The notes beneath the pieces are model-generated. The model saw nothing but the letters and a program-made list of their open reading frames with translations, was not told the DNA's origin and made no database searches. Made by a program: the position numbers and the translations under genes. From JBFWVD01 sp050246915 (GTDB taxonomy: Bacteria > Actinomycetota > Acidimicrobiia > Acidimicrobiales > Ilumatobacteraceae), in the NCBI GenBank assembly GCA_050246915.1, contig JBFWVD010000045.1:1-43818 (forward strand): DNA of 43,818 nt, read 5' to 3'. Of the stretch, positions 17,283-25,263 are shown piece by piece (positions within the stretch are counted from its first letter, which is position 1; each line of letters starts with the position of its first letter).

Positions 17283-17594
17283 GTGGCCCTCGCCGTCGGG
17301 TCATTGGTGATCTCCTCGACCCTCACCGGGTGGTTGGCGATCGTGGTGGGGATGACGTCGATCATCCCGCAGACCCGCTATGTGGTCACTGCCACCAGCC
17401 TCGCCGGGGTGTCAGTACCGATGTACGCGCTCGTCGTGTCGTCCTCGGTCATGTGGGTGGCCTATGGCCTGGTGATCGGTGATCCCCTCGTGCTCATGCC
17501 GCACAGTGTGATCCTGCCGTGCGGCATCTACATCACGTCCAAAGTGTGGAGGGGCCAGCGGGCCGAACGGTCGTTGGTCGCCGAACCGATCTGA
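17283..17594 (+). CDS. PQ-loop / SemiSWEET-like small membrane transporter
   Basis: About 103 residues from a GTG at 17283, the first start codon in frame after the GGDEF stop at 17233. Three hydrophobic helices are seen, roughly at residues 1-25, 35-60 and 65-90. The first ends in the PQ signature (GMTSIIPQTRYVV) and is followed by a typical Ser-Val-Pro turn (GVSVPMYALVV). SemiSWEETs are dimeric three-helix sugar facilitators, and PQ-loop relatives carry amino acids or act as receptors. The start is uncertain. The gene is co-directional with the GGDEF gene. Confidence 0.75.
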   Translation: MALAVGSLVISSTLTGWLAIVVGMTSIIPQTRYVVTATSLAGVSVPMYALVVSSSVMWVAYGLVIGDPLVLMPHSVILPCGIYITSKVWRGQRAERSLVAEPI

Positions 17595-17652
17595 CCGCGC
17601 CGCGCCACATCACCCGACGCCGGTCGACTTCGCCGCCGCTCGTACTCGCCAT

Positions 17653-17658
17653 TACCGT
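17653..17658 (+). promoter_or_regulatory. -10-like box TACCGT, 7 nt before the hydrolase start (candidate leaderless promoter)
   Basis: TACCGT is followed by exactly seven bases and then the ATG at 17666. No Shine-Dalgarno sequence is present. The same geometry recurs before four other starts in this window. Confidence 0.4.
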
Positions 17659-17665
17659 CACCAAT

Positions 17666-18424
17666 ATGGTTCCTGCTGGTCTCCACGTCGTCGAACACCA
17701 TCCCCACAACGACGGTCCCCGTGTGGTGATCGTGCACGGGTGCCCGGACCGCAGCAAGAACTTCGCCCGAGTGGTCCACCTGCTCAGCGACCTCCCGGTC
17801 ACTGTCTACGACCGCCGGGGGTACGGAAAGTCCCTGGATGCGCAGCCGCCGAGCACCGGGTTTGCCGACCAGGTCGATGACCTCATCGCCATCTTGGACG
17901 GCAGGCCCGCAGTGGTGTGCGGCCAGAGCGCGGGCGGGGCCATCACCATGATGGCGTCGATCAAGGCGCCCGAGCTGTTCTTGTCGGTGGGAGTGTGGGA
18001 GTCGCCGACCCCGTGGGAAACGTGGTGGCCCACCGGCGACCACGAGGAGTGGCTCCCGACATGGGTCGCGCTGCCCCCCGCTGAGCTCGGGGAGAGGTAC
18101 AACCGTGGGCTGATCGGTGATGAGCGTTGGGACTCGCTGGCCGAGCGCACCAAGGACCTGTTGCGAGCCGAAGGAACTGCCTTCAACGCCGATCTGCGCT
18201 CGCAGGTCGAGCCGCCGTTCCACGTCGATGATGTCTCGGTGCCGTTGGTCATCGGGGCCGGCTCGCTCACCAACGAGTGGATGATCGAAGGCGCGAAACG
18301 GATCGCCCAGCACGCCAACGGGGAGTTCTTCCTCGCCGAAGGAGCTGCGCACGTCGCCCACACCGATCATCCCGAGGTGTGGGCGGACCTGGTGCGACGG
18401 GCCGTCGCCATCGCGCGCCACTGA
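17666..18424 (+). CDS. Alpha/beta hydrolase
   Basis: 252 residues from the ATG at 17666. It shows the oxyanion strand VVIVHGCPDRSKN, the elbow GQSAG with nucleophile Ser88, and a C-terminal His in EGAAHVAHTDHP. The core is compact, as in small esterases or epoxide-hydrolase relatives. The frame extends upstream to 17519, inside the transporter gene, but the upstream part shows no family sequence, and a TACCGT box seven bases before the ATG fits a leaderless mRNA. The substrate is unknown. It sits between the transporter and a small unknown protein. Confidence 0.85.
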   Translation: MVPAGLHVVEHHPHNDGPRVVIVHGCPDRSKNFARVVHLLSDLPVTVYDRRGYGKSLDAQPPSTGFADQVDDLIAILDGRPAVVCGQSAGGAITMMASIKAPELFLSVGVWESPTPWETWWPTGDHEEWLPTWVALPPAELGERYNRGLIGDERWDSLAERTKDLLRAEGTAFNADLRSQVEPPFHVDDVSVPLVIGAGSLTNEWMIEGAKRIAQHANGEFFLAEGAAHVAHTDHPEVWADLVRRAVAIARH

Positions 18425-18445
18425 GAACTCGATGATCATCCCGCA

Positions 18446-18471
18446 GTGACGTCACAGCCACTTGCGACACT
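18446..18471 (+). promoter_or_regulatory. Perfect 10-bp palindrome and -10-like box before the small unknown gene
   Basis: GTGACGTCAC (18446-18455) is a perfect palindrome. It is followed by GACACT (18466-18471), which would place a -10 box six bases before the ATG at 18478. The palindrome would overlap the -35 region and could be an operator. The T at the first -10 position is missing, so this is weaker than the other boxes. Confidence 0.25.
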
Positions 18472-18477
18472 GGTGAC

Positions 18478-18831
18478 ATGAGCTTCGGACAGAGCGCCCC
18501 ACCCGCTACCGCCAAGCAGGTCCAGTACCTGTTGTCGCTGGTGGAGAAGGCAGGGCACACCGGCTTTCGTGATGCGCGGGGAGCTCTCGGTCTCACGCAA
18601 CGTCAGGCCGGCGGGAAGTTCTCCAAGACCGAGGCCTCCGCCCTCATCGATCGGCTCCTGAACGAGTCGGGCGAGGGTGACAACGATGGACGCTCCGGCA
18701 TGGGCGAAGAGATCTCGGCCGCGGACCGTCTGGAGAACGAGCGCATCGCCATCTTGCGGGGCATGCCCGCCGGGTTGTTGGCCGCCGAGCTCGAACGGCG
18801 CGGCTGGGGTGTGACCGCGCCCGATCGCTGA
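18478..18831 (+). CDS. Small hypothetical protein with ATxKQVxYLLSLVxKAG motif
   Basis: 117 residues, hydrophilic, no signal peptide or membrane helix. The N-terminal pattern ATAKQVQYLLSLVEKAGH and the later KFSKTEASALIDRLLNE resemble short DNA- or phage-associated proteins that combine a Q-rich helix with a Lys-Thr-Glu-Ala-Ser/Ile-Asp helix (DUF3072-like, tentative). A second segment (ENERIAILRGMPAGLLAAEL) follows. I do not recognise a function. It is separated by only 14 nt from the converging lipocalin gene. Confidence 0.65.
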   Translation: MSFGQSAPPATAKQVQYLLSLVEKAGHTGFRDARGALGLTQRQAGGKFSKTEASALIDRLLNESGEGDNDGRSGMGEEISAADRLENERIAILRGMPAGLLAAELERRGWGVTAPDR

Positions 18832-18845
18832 TCATCTCTGTGAGC

Positions 18846-19784
18846 TCAGTGAGGGACGGTGTCGAGCACGCCGTGGCCCGAAACGGCCGTTCCGCCGATT
18901 CGGCCCGACACTGTGCAGATGCCCGAATAGAAGCGGTTCTCCACGTGGACCGGCTCGTGATCGATGATGAGCAGTGCATGGAGGCCCGGCAACTCGGCTG
19001 TCCAACGCGCGGGCGGCTGGCCCCCGGGCCACGAGGTGCCGTTGCCGCCGTCGATCAGTGAAGCCAACGGTGTCATGGCCGCCACGGTGTGGGTTCCGTC
19101 GGGCGCCACCATCGTTGCCCACGATCTTCCCGATGGGGCCTGCACATGGCGGCCGGGGTCGGTGGTGTCCCACACACTGAGGCCTCGTCCGTCCTCGAGC
19201 CACAGCCCGAACCAGGTGAACCCGTTCTTGATACCGAACGCGTCGCGACTGGCCGACCACTGTCGATCGAACCAACCCCGTCCGGTCACCTCGATGGATT
19301 CACCGGCAACGGTGACCGACCCCGACAGGCGCAATCCCGGGCTCGCACACTGGTGCGTCGGCCCCGTGAAATAGGGGAACAGCCCGGTGCCGCAGCTGTA
19401 GAGGATCGGGGAGCTCTGATCGAGCCGGAGATCGATGCGTTCGCCGTCGACGTCAGCGGTGACGCGCATCGACTCGAGCGGTCCCACCAACGTCACGTTG
19501 CCCGTGTCGATGTGGAGGCCGTCATGGTCGAGCCGGGCAGTGCCCGGATCGTGGCGCGTGGTGGCGTGATGCGATGCGCCAGTGGCGGAGTCCGTCAACG
19601 ACACCGACGTGAACGCTCGGCCCGACGGACTCGTGGTGATCATCACCTGCACGCCGAATCGTCGATCGCCGTTGACCACGCGACCGGTGACGTACCAGAT
19701 CTCCGCAGTCGGTTCGCGATGAGCTCCGAGATCGTTCGCCAGATCGATGAACACCGGAGTCGCAGCAGTGCTGGCAGCAGCCAT
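18846..19784 (-). CDS. CrtC/AttH-like lipocalin-fold protein
   Basis: 312 residues. The motifs GRGWFDRQWSASRD (about 177-190) and WFGLWLEDGRGLSVWDTT (about 200-217) are those of the tandem-lipocalin family that includes hydroxyneurosporene synthase (carotenoid 1,2-hydratase) and AttH-like proteins. Upstream of them, GLFPYFTGPTHQCASP fits the first lipocalin barrel. The start at 19784 has GGGGGA upstream, and no signal peptide is visible. Members bind or hydrate terpenoid lipids, so a role on a hydrophobic substrate is plausible, given the divergently transcribed dehydrogenase pair 135 nt away. Confidence 0.75.
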   Translation of the reverse strand: MAAASTAATPVFIDLANDLGAHREPTAEIWYVTGRVVNGDRRFGVQVMITTSPSGRAFTSVSLTDSATGASHHATTRHDPGTARLDHDGLHIDTGNVTLVGPLESMRVTADVDGERIDLRLDQSSPILYSCGTGLFPYFTGPTHQCASPGLRLSGSVTVAGESIEVTGRGWFDRQWSASRDAFGIKNGFTWFGLWLEDGRGLSVWDTTDPGRHVQAPSGRSWATMVAPDGTHTVAAMTPLASLIDGGNGTSWPGGQPPARWTAELPGLHALLIIDHEPVHVENRFYSGICTVSGRIGGTAVSGHGVLDTVPH

Positions 19785-19919
19785 GTCGTCCCCCAGACGA
19801 GGACCGGTGCGGTCCTGTGCGGCAGTCTGCCACGGGTAGCGGCGAGATCATGGCCTCGAAAACACGCGGTGGTAGGTTGCCGCCGCGGCCCGTGGGGGGC
19901 GAGCGGAGGACACCGGTCG

Positions 19920-21098
19920 ATGGATCTGAACTTCACGGCGGCTGAGCGCGAATTCCGCGACGAGGTGCGCACATGGCTCCGTGCCAACGTGCCTGTCGAA
20001 GAGCGGCCCCACGAGCCGGTGGCCATGCGGGCGTTCGATCTCGAGTGGCAGCGTCGCCAGTACGACGGCGGTTGGGCGGGCATCGCGTGGCCCACGGAGT
20101 TCGGTGGCCGTGGACTGTCCACCATGCAGCAGCTCATCTGGTTCGAGGAATACGCGCTGGCCGGCGCCCCGTGGATCGGGGCCTGTTTCGTGGGCATCAA
20201 CCACGGTGGTCCCACGCTCATCGCCCGTGGCAACGATGCGCAGAAGTCCTTCCATCTGCCACGCATCTTGCGCGGCGACGTCGTCTGGTGCCAGGGCTTC
20301 TCGGAGCCGAATGCCGGATCGGATCTTGCGTCGCTGACGACCCGTGCCGTGGTCGATGGCGACGAACTCGTCGTCACCGGTCAGAAGATCTGGACGAGCT
20401 TCGCGGATGTAGCGGACTGGCAAGAGCTCCTGGTGCGTACCGATCCCGACGCACTCAAGCACAAGGGGATCACGTGGGCCATCTGCGACATGCACTCCCC
20501 CGGGATCGAGATCCGTCCCATTGCGACCATGGCCCGAGTGGCCGAGTTCTGCGAGGTGTTCTACAACGAGGTACGCATCCCGCTGTCGAACGTCGTCGGC
20601 GACGTCAACGATGGATGGAGCGTGGCGATGTCGACGCTCTCGTTCGAACGCGGCACCGGCTTCATGGCCGAGATCATCGAGCTCAGCCGTTACGTCGAGG
20701 AGCTGATCGAAGAAGCCAAGACGCGCTCGGCGCCCGGAAAGGCCAACAAGCGACCGGCCATCGCCGACGATGAGTTGGCGCGGCGTCTGGCCATGGCCCG
20801 CGCCGGTGCTGCATCGCTGCGGGCCATGACCTATCGGGCCATCTCGCGCAATGAACGCAACGGCGCCCCGGGACCGGAGGCCTCGATGCTCCGCCTCCTG
20901 TACAGCACCTGGCTGCAAGCCACCTTCCGCTTGTCGCTCGACGTGTTGGGGCCAGACGCGCTCGAGTTCAAACCCATGCGCACCAAGGGCGGTTGGTCGG
21001 GGACCTATCTGCGCTCGTACGCCTCGACCATCGCCGGCGGTACCTCCGAGGTGCAGCGCAACATCATCGGCGAACGCCTTCTCGGGCTGCCGCGGTGA
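19920..21098 (+). CDS. Acyl-CoA dehydrogenase, large subunit
   Basis: 392 residues, full ACAD length. It shows WPTEFGGRGL, WCQGFSEPNAGSDLASLTT (about 122-140), VTGQKIWTSFADVAD and a C-terminal AGGTSEVQRNIIGERLLGLP. As in the first pair, Gly replaces the medium-chain catalytic Glu (YEG becomes AGG). This suits the heteromeric type found in actinobacterial steroid and branched-chain side-chain degradation. The start at 19920 follows a GGAGGA. A possible -10 box, TAGGTT, lies at 19873-19878. The small subunit follows after nine bases. Confidence 0.9.
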   Translation: MDLNFTAAEREFRDEVRTWLRANVPVEERPHEPVAMRAFDLEWQRRQYDGGWAGIAWPTEFGGRGLSTMQQLIWFEEYALAGAPWIGACFVGINHGGPTLIARGNDAQKSFHLPRILRGDVVWCQGFSEPNAGSDLASLTTRAVVDGDELVVTGQKIWTSFADVADWQELLVRTDPDALKHKGITWAICDMHSPGIEIRPIATMARVAEFCEVFYNEVRIPLSNVVGDVNDGWSVAMSTLSFERGTGFMAEIIELSRYVEELIEEAKTRSAPGKANKRPAIADDELARRLAMARAGAASLRAMTYRAISRNERNGAPGPEASMLRLLYSTWLQATFRLSLDVLGPDALEFKPMRTKGGWSGTYLRSYASTIAGGTSEVQRNIIGERLLGLPR

Positions 21099-21107
21099 GG
21101 AGGAACG

Positions 21108-22136
21108 ATGGATCTGCTCCCCAGCGCTGAACAAGACGAGATCGCCGCCGCGGTGGCCGCATTCCTGAGCCGTGAGATCCCCGCACCGCCGCGTTTCGAC
21201 ACCGGGGTTGCGCCCGTACCCCTCGACCGCGCTCTGTGGCAGCGGATCGCCGAGCTCGGTTGGTTCGGCCTCGGGCTCGCCGAGGAGGTCGGAGGCGTGG
21301 GGTACGGCACCGCAGAAGAGGTGCTCATGTTCCGAGAGCTCGGGCGGGTGCTCGCTCCTGGACCATTCCTGGCCACGTGCCTGGGCGCTCGTGTCGCCGC
21401 GCTCGCCGGCGCGCGCGAGCTGGCAGCATCGATACTGGCCGGGGACACGATCGTGGGCTGGGGCCGAACGATCGACGCCAGCGGCATCGGCGGCGCGCTC
21501 ACCGGCGAGATCGCAGTGTTCGATGGTGTGGACGCCACGCACCTGCTGCTCATCGACGATCGCCTCACCGCGTTGCATCGGCGCGACGATGCCTGCGACG
21601 TGCGCACGGTGAACTGCATCGACGCCACGGTCTCGCTCGAGCGCCTCCATTTCTCGGGCGCAACGGCCTCGGCGAGCGTGTCTACGGAGCTCGATCCCAT
21701 CGCTTCGCGCTCGCGCATCTTGGCCGCCGCATTCGCCACCGGCATGGCCGAGGCAGCCCGTGACCATTCGGCTGCGTACGCGGCGCAGCGCGTGCAGTTC
21801 GGTCGTCCCATCGGGGTCAACCAGGGTGTCAAGCATCGTTGCGCGGACATGGCGGTTCGGGCCGAAGCGGCCTTCTCCCTGGCGTGCTTCGCGGCGTTGG
21901 TACTCGACACCGATGGTCACGACGCAGCGCTGCAGGCCGACGCCGCTTACGCGGTGGCCATCGATGCCACCATTCGCAACTCGGCCGACAACGTTCAGGT
22001 GCACGGTGGGATGGGATTCACCTGGGAGCATGGAGCGCATCGCTTCGTCGGCCGGTCGCACGTGCTCGACGAGATGCTCGGCGGATCACGCACCGTCCTC
22101 GCCGATCTCATCAGCCGTGACGGCCCTGAGCTGTGA
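21108..22136 (+). CDS. Acyl-CoA dehydrogenase, small (partner) subunit
   Basis: 342 residues, start preceded by GAGGAGGAACG. The N-terminal ACAD helices (MDLLPSAEQDEIAAAVAAF and LGWFGLGLAEEVGGVG) are clear. The C-terminal half has RVQFGRPIGVNQGVKHRCA and HGGMGFTWEHGAHR. Its middle domain is shorter than in the large chain, and LDEMLGGSRTVLADLI replaces the usual tail. It should form a heterotetramer with the product of the gene just upstream (inference from pairing and spacing). It is followed after 45 nt by the SnoaL-like gene. Confidence 0.87.
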   Translation: MDLLPSAEQDEIAAAVAAFLSREIPAPPRFDTGVAPVPLDRALWQRIAELGWFGLGLAEEVGGVGYGTAEEVLMFRELGRVLAPGPFLATCLGARVAALAGARELAASILAGDTIVGWGRTIDASGIGGALTGEIAVFDGVDATHLLLIDDRLTALHRRDDACDVRTVNCIDATVSLERLHFSGATASASVSTELDPIASRSRILAAAFATGMAEAARDHSAAYAAQRVQFGRPIGVNQGVKHRCADMAVRAEAAFSLACFAALVLDTDGHDAALQADAAYAVAIDATIRNSADNVQVHGGMGFTWEHGAHRFVGRSHVLDEMLGGSRTVLADLISRDGPEL

Positions 22137-22181
22137 GCCCTCACACCGTTCAATTCGATCCACCACACAAGGAGCAATGCC

Positions 22182-22589
22182 ATGCCCGATCCGATCGCTG
22201 ACGAACTCGAGATCCGCAACCTCATCGCCCGGTTGGCGCGCCTGGCCGACATCGGCACGATGGACGAGTACATCACCGTCTTCACCGAGGACGCCGAGAT
22301 GGAGATTCCCGGGCTCCCGACCCGATCTGGTCATGAGGGTCTGCGTTCCGGTTCGGAGAAGGGACGAGCTTCGGGGGCCTATGGGCCCGGCTCGAACGCG
22401 CTGCATTTCCTCGCCGCGTCCGAGGTGACGATCGACGGCGACCATGCCTCGGCAGTGACGCCGTTCGTGTTGTTCAAGAACATCCAGGCGGTGCCCACCC
22501 TGGGTGGGGCGGGGCGCTACCGCGATCAGTTCCGCCGCACCGCCGACGGCTGGAAGTTCTCGCATCGACGCCTCGAGATCGGCGGATGA
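22182..22589 (+). CDS. SnoaL-like / NTF2-fold protein
   Basis: 135 residues. The pattern DELEIRNLIARLARLADIG, then FTEDAEMEIPG and late FRRTADGWKFSHRRLEI, is characteristic of the NTF2-like SnoaL family, which includes isomerases, hydratases, dehydratases and non-catalytic binding proteins. The ribosome binding site AAGGAG lies nine bases before the ATG. The stop overlaps the thioesterase start by four bases (ATGA). It likely belongs to the dehydrogenase-pair operon. No catalytic residues can be assigned with confidence. Confidence 0.85.
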   Translation: MPDPIADELEIRNLIARLARLADIGTMDEYITVFTEDAEMEIPGLPTRSGHEGLRSGSEKGRASGAYGPGSNALHFLAASEVTIDGDHASAVTPFVLFKNIQAVPTLGGAGRYRDQFRRTADGWKFSHRRLEIGG

Positions 22590-23461
22590 GCGACGCTGGC
22601 CCGGTCACGCCAACTGGTTCCATCCACGGTCCGGTCGATGACGGTGGCGATCCGATCCTGCCCGAGGACCACTATCTGTTGGTGATGGCGATCGAGCTCG
22701 GGCTCGATGGCGGTAACTCTCTGGCGACGGTGACGGTTCGCCCCGAGCTCTTCGCACCCGGCACCGATCACATCCGAACCGGCCTGTTGTGCTCCATGGT
22801 CGACCTGGTGGCCGGGCACATGGCGATCGGCCCGGTCGGTCCCACCATCGACCTGCGCATGCAACTGTTCAGCCGGCCACCGACCGAGGGTCGAATCCAC
22901 ATCTACAGCCGGCCGTTGCGCATCGGGTCTCGGCTCATCGTGTCGGAGACCGAGCTGCGCGGCGACCCCGACACCGAACCGTTCGCGCGGTGCATGACCA
23001 CGTTCATGAACAACATCGTCGGCGGCGGCTTTCCGAAAGGGCCTCGAGTTGCGCCGGTGATGGCGGAGCCATCGTTCGACGCGTTCCTCGGACATCAGAT
23101 CCGCGACGAGAACTCCTTCGAACTGCATCCCGTCGAACGGCTCACCAACGGTATGAAGGCGACGGTGCAAGGCGGCGCTCAGTCGCTGCTCGCCGAGCTG
23201 ACCGCGGAGCACGTGCTCGGTGGCGGGCGACGCCTTGCTGCCACAGACCTCGACATCCGCTTCCTCAACCCCATGCGGGTCGGGCCGGTCGTGGCCACCG
23301 TGGAGCCCATCGACAACACCATCGATCACACCGCCGAGCACAGCGCCCGCGATCGCCCCAGCGATCGAGGACGGGCTCGTTGTCGTGTGCGCCTCACCGA
23401 TGGTGGTTATCACGATCGCATTCTCGGCTTCGTGGCGATGACCCTCGAACCCATCGTGTGA
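22586..23461 (+). CDS. Acyl-CoA thioesterase-like double hotdog protein
   Basis: 291 residues with two hotdog-like halves. The first (about 55-125) has GLLCSMVDLVAGHMAIGP and SRPPTEGRIHIYSRPL. The second (about 190-290) has GGAQSLLAELTAEHVL and ATDLDIRFLNPMRVGPVVATVEP. PaaI/FadM-type thioesterases have the same helix-and-sheet pattern and hydrolyse acyl-CoA. The catalytic residues cannot be fixed by eye. It ends the 19920-23461 plus-strand unit and converges with the pilin-like gene, 21 nt away. Confidence 0.75.
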   Translation: MSDAGPVTPTGSIHGPVDDGGDPILPEDHYLLVMAIELGLDGGNSLATVTVRPELFAPGTDHIRTGLLCSMVDLVAGHMAIGPVGPTIDLRMQLFSRPPTEGRIHIYSRPLRIGSRLIVSETELRGDPDTEPFARCMTTFMNNIVGGGFPKGPRVAPVMAEPSFDAFLGHQIRDENSFELHPVERLTNGMKATVQGGAQSLLAELTAEHVLGGGRRLAATDLDIRFLNPMRVGPVVATVEPIDNTIDHTAEHSARDRPSDRGRARCRVRLTDGGYHDRILGFVAMTLEPIV

Positions 23462-23475
23462 GCCGCTGAGGCGGC
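23462..23475. terminator. Short GC hairpin between converging thioesterase and pilin-like genes
   Basis: GCCGC (23462-23466) and GCGGC (23471-23475) form a perfect 5-bp stem with a TGAG loop in the 21-nt gap between two converging stops. There is no T-tract. Confidence 0.35.
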
Positions 23476-23482
23476 GAGGCCG

Positions 23483-25213
23483 TCAACTTCCGAGCGTGAC
23501 ACCCCACTTGGTTGCCAGGTACGTCTCCACCGACGCTCGCTCGGCCGGCGTCAAGATCCGGTTGTAGACGACCACCTCCCCGATCACAGCGTCGGAGAAC
23601 TCGTTGTTGGTCAGATAGCCCCCACCGACCTGGAGTCCGTTCGGGTTGGTGAACGACCCGCTGGCGGTGGCGAGCAACGTGGCGTTGCGCCACACGCTCG
23701 CTTGGCCATTGCCGGTGGTGGCGCTGTACATGATGGTGTTCGCTGTCGTCCCAATGGCTGGACTCGAGAGCCATCCGTCGAAGTAGGCCTGGTTCTCCCG
23801 GCCCTGCCACCAGCCGAGCAGCCAGTTGTTGCCGACGCCGCCGAGGATGCGTTGGCTCGCAGTTCCCTTCTGTCGGGCGACCACGAACGCGGTCGTGCCG
23901 TCGCTGACGGTTCCCAGCGACCCGATCGCCAGGGGCTGTCCACTCGTCGTAAGGGCTCCGAGTCCATTGATGGTGTCCACGCCGGTACGGGCTCCGACGC
24001 CGAAGCCGCCGCCATTGATGGAGAGTCCACCGTTCCACGTGCCCACCAGCGGTGAGGTGCCCACGATGGTGGAGTACAGATGGGCCGACGTATCGCTAGG
24101 GGTTGCGGGGCTCGAGACCCATCCCTGGTAGTACGCCTGGTCCATGCGGCCCTGCCACCAGCCGAGCAGCCAATTGTTGTTGACACCGCTGATGATGCGG
24201 CCGCTCTTGGCGCCCATCTGGCGGGCCACGACGAGGATGGTCATCGCCGTTGGCGATCCGATAGAGCTGTTCGAGAGGACGCTGGCGCCATCGGTGACGA
24301 TGGCGGGCTGTCCGTTCAGCGCGGTCGGCGAGTAGATGACGCCCGCTCCGCTTGCTGTGAAGTCCACGCCGTTCCCACTGCTGTCAAGCCAGATTGACAC
24401 CTGTCCCGACGTGATGGTCACCGACGATGCGTTGGCGGCGTCCAGCCACACCGAGGGTCCCGACGCCATCGACGCCGTGGCCGATGGTCCGGGCACTGCC
24501 CACTTCGCCGCCAGGTAGGCCTCGGTACTGCTGCGTTCGGCGAGGGTGAGGGCTCGGGGGTAGATCAGCACCTCTCCGATGGCCGCCGTCGACTGTTCTG
24601 TACCGCTGAAGCCGCCACCGAGTTGCAGCCCGCTGGGCAACGCGTACGTGGTGATCAACGGCGTCACCGATCTTCCATTGCCGGAGCGGTCGTGCCACGC
24701 GGTCACGATGCCACTGCTGAGCGTGAAAGAGGATGGATCGCTACCGTCGAGCCACAGCGCCGTCCCGCTCACCGGCAATGCGCCGTTGGCCGCAGCCGCA
24801 CCGGTGCAGGCTCCGCCGCTCAACGCTGTGAGATCGGACATTCCTCGACTGGTGACGGTGACCCCGAAGCAGCGGCCCGACGCCGACATGGCGGCGGCCG
24901 CCCAGCCGGTCGTAGAGGCGCTCACCGATATCACCTTGGGTCCCGTCGAAGGCGAGGGACTGCTCACGAAGACCAGCCCCGGTTCGTCGACCGCCAGCGT
25001 GGCCGCGTCGAGCGCCGAGAGATCGGTCCCGGTCGAGGCGCTCATGGCCACCTCAGCGGCGGATCGCAGCGATGACTTCGCCGAGGAGTCCTGGGCTCGG
25101 CCTCGGGCCCCGAGGAAGGTCGGCACCGCGATGGACAACAAAATGGCGATGACCAGCACGACGACCATCAACTCCACCAAGGTGAAGGCGCGGTCATCCC
25201 GTGGCCTGGTCAT
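23483..25213 (-). CDS. Large type IV pilin-like protein with mosaic lectin (LamG/concanavalin-like) repeats
   Basis: 576 residues. A nine-residue basic leader ends in Ala9, then FTLVELMVVVLVIAILLSIA: the mature Phe1 and Glu5 of a type IV prepilin, with Ala instead of Gly before the cleavage site. The pilin core runs to about 147 with a Cys115/Cys136 pair. Three lectin-like units follow. Unit 1 (about 152-240) has the head WLDGSDPSSF and the tail IGEVLIYPRALTLAERSS. Unit 2 (about 254-407) has a head and a middle (NNWLLGWWQGRMDQAYYQGW). Unit 3 (about 408-576) has a middle and a tail (IGEVVVYNRILTPAERAS). No unit is complete, which suggests recombination between copies. It is probably a surface pilin or adhesin. 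No other pilus genes lie nearby. Confidence 0.82.
   Translation of the reverse strand: MTRPRDDRAFTLVELMVVVLVIAILLSIAVPTFLGARGRAQDSSAKSSLRSAAEVAMSASTGTDLSALDAATLAVDEPGLVFVSSPSPSTGPKVISVSASTTGWAAAAMSASGRCFGVTVTSRGMSDLTALSGGACTGAAAANGALPVSGTALWLDGSDPSSFTLSSGIVTAWHDRSGNGRSVTPLITTYALPSGLQLGGGFSGTEQSTAAIGEVLIYPRALTLAERSSTEAYLAAKWAVPGPSATASMASGPSVWLDAANASSVTITSGQVSIWLDSSGNGVDFTASGAGVIYSPTALNGQPAIVTDGASVLSNSSIGSPTAMTILVVARQMGAKSGRIISGVNNNWLLGWWQGRMDQAYYQGWVSSPATPSDTSAHLYSTIVGTSPLVGTWNGGLSINGGGFGVGARTGVDTINGLGALTTSGQPLAIGSLGTVSDGTTAFVVARQKGTASQRILGGVGNNWLLGWWQGRENQAYFDGWLSSPAIGTTANTIMYSATTGNGQASVWRNATLLATASGSFTNPNGLQVGGGYLTNNEFSDAVIGEVVVYNRILTPAERASVETYLATKWGVTLGS
23799..23824 (-). repeat. 26-bp exact direct repeat, copy in lectin-like unit 3
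   Basis: This 26-base stretch is identical to 24148-24173. It encodes the shared core NNWLLGWWQGR of units 3 and 2. The 349-base offset marks how the units are spaced, and the near-identity shows recent duplication. Confidence 0.9.
24148..24173 (-). repeat. 26-bp exact direct repeat, copy in lectin-like unit 2
   Basis: Second copy of the repeat at 23799-23824, inside unit 2 of the pilin-like gene. The two flanking regions remain similar but not identical. Confidence 0.9.
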
Positions 25214-25263
25214 CGGCTCCTATCGGACGCGGCGGGCTTGCCGTGAGGGGTCGGCGCGTCTCG

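Noticed and set aside
19848..22061. A 737-codon minus-strand open frame
   Set aside because: Antisense to the acyl-CoA dehydrogenase pair, with no recognisable domain.
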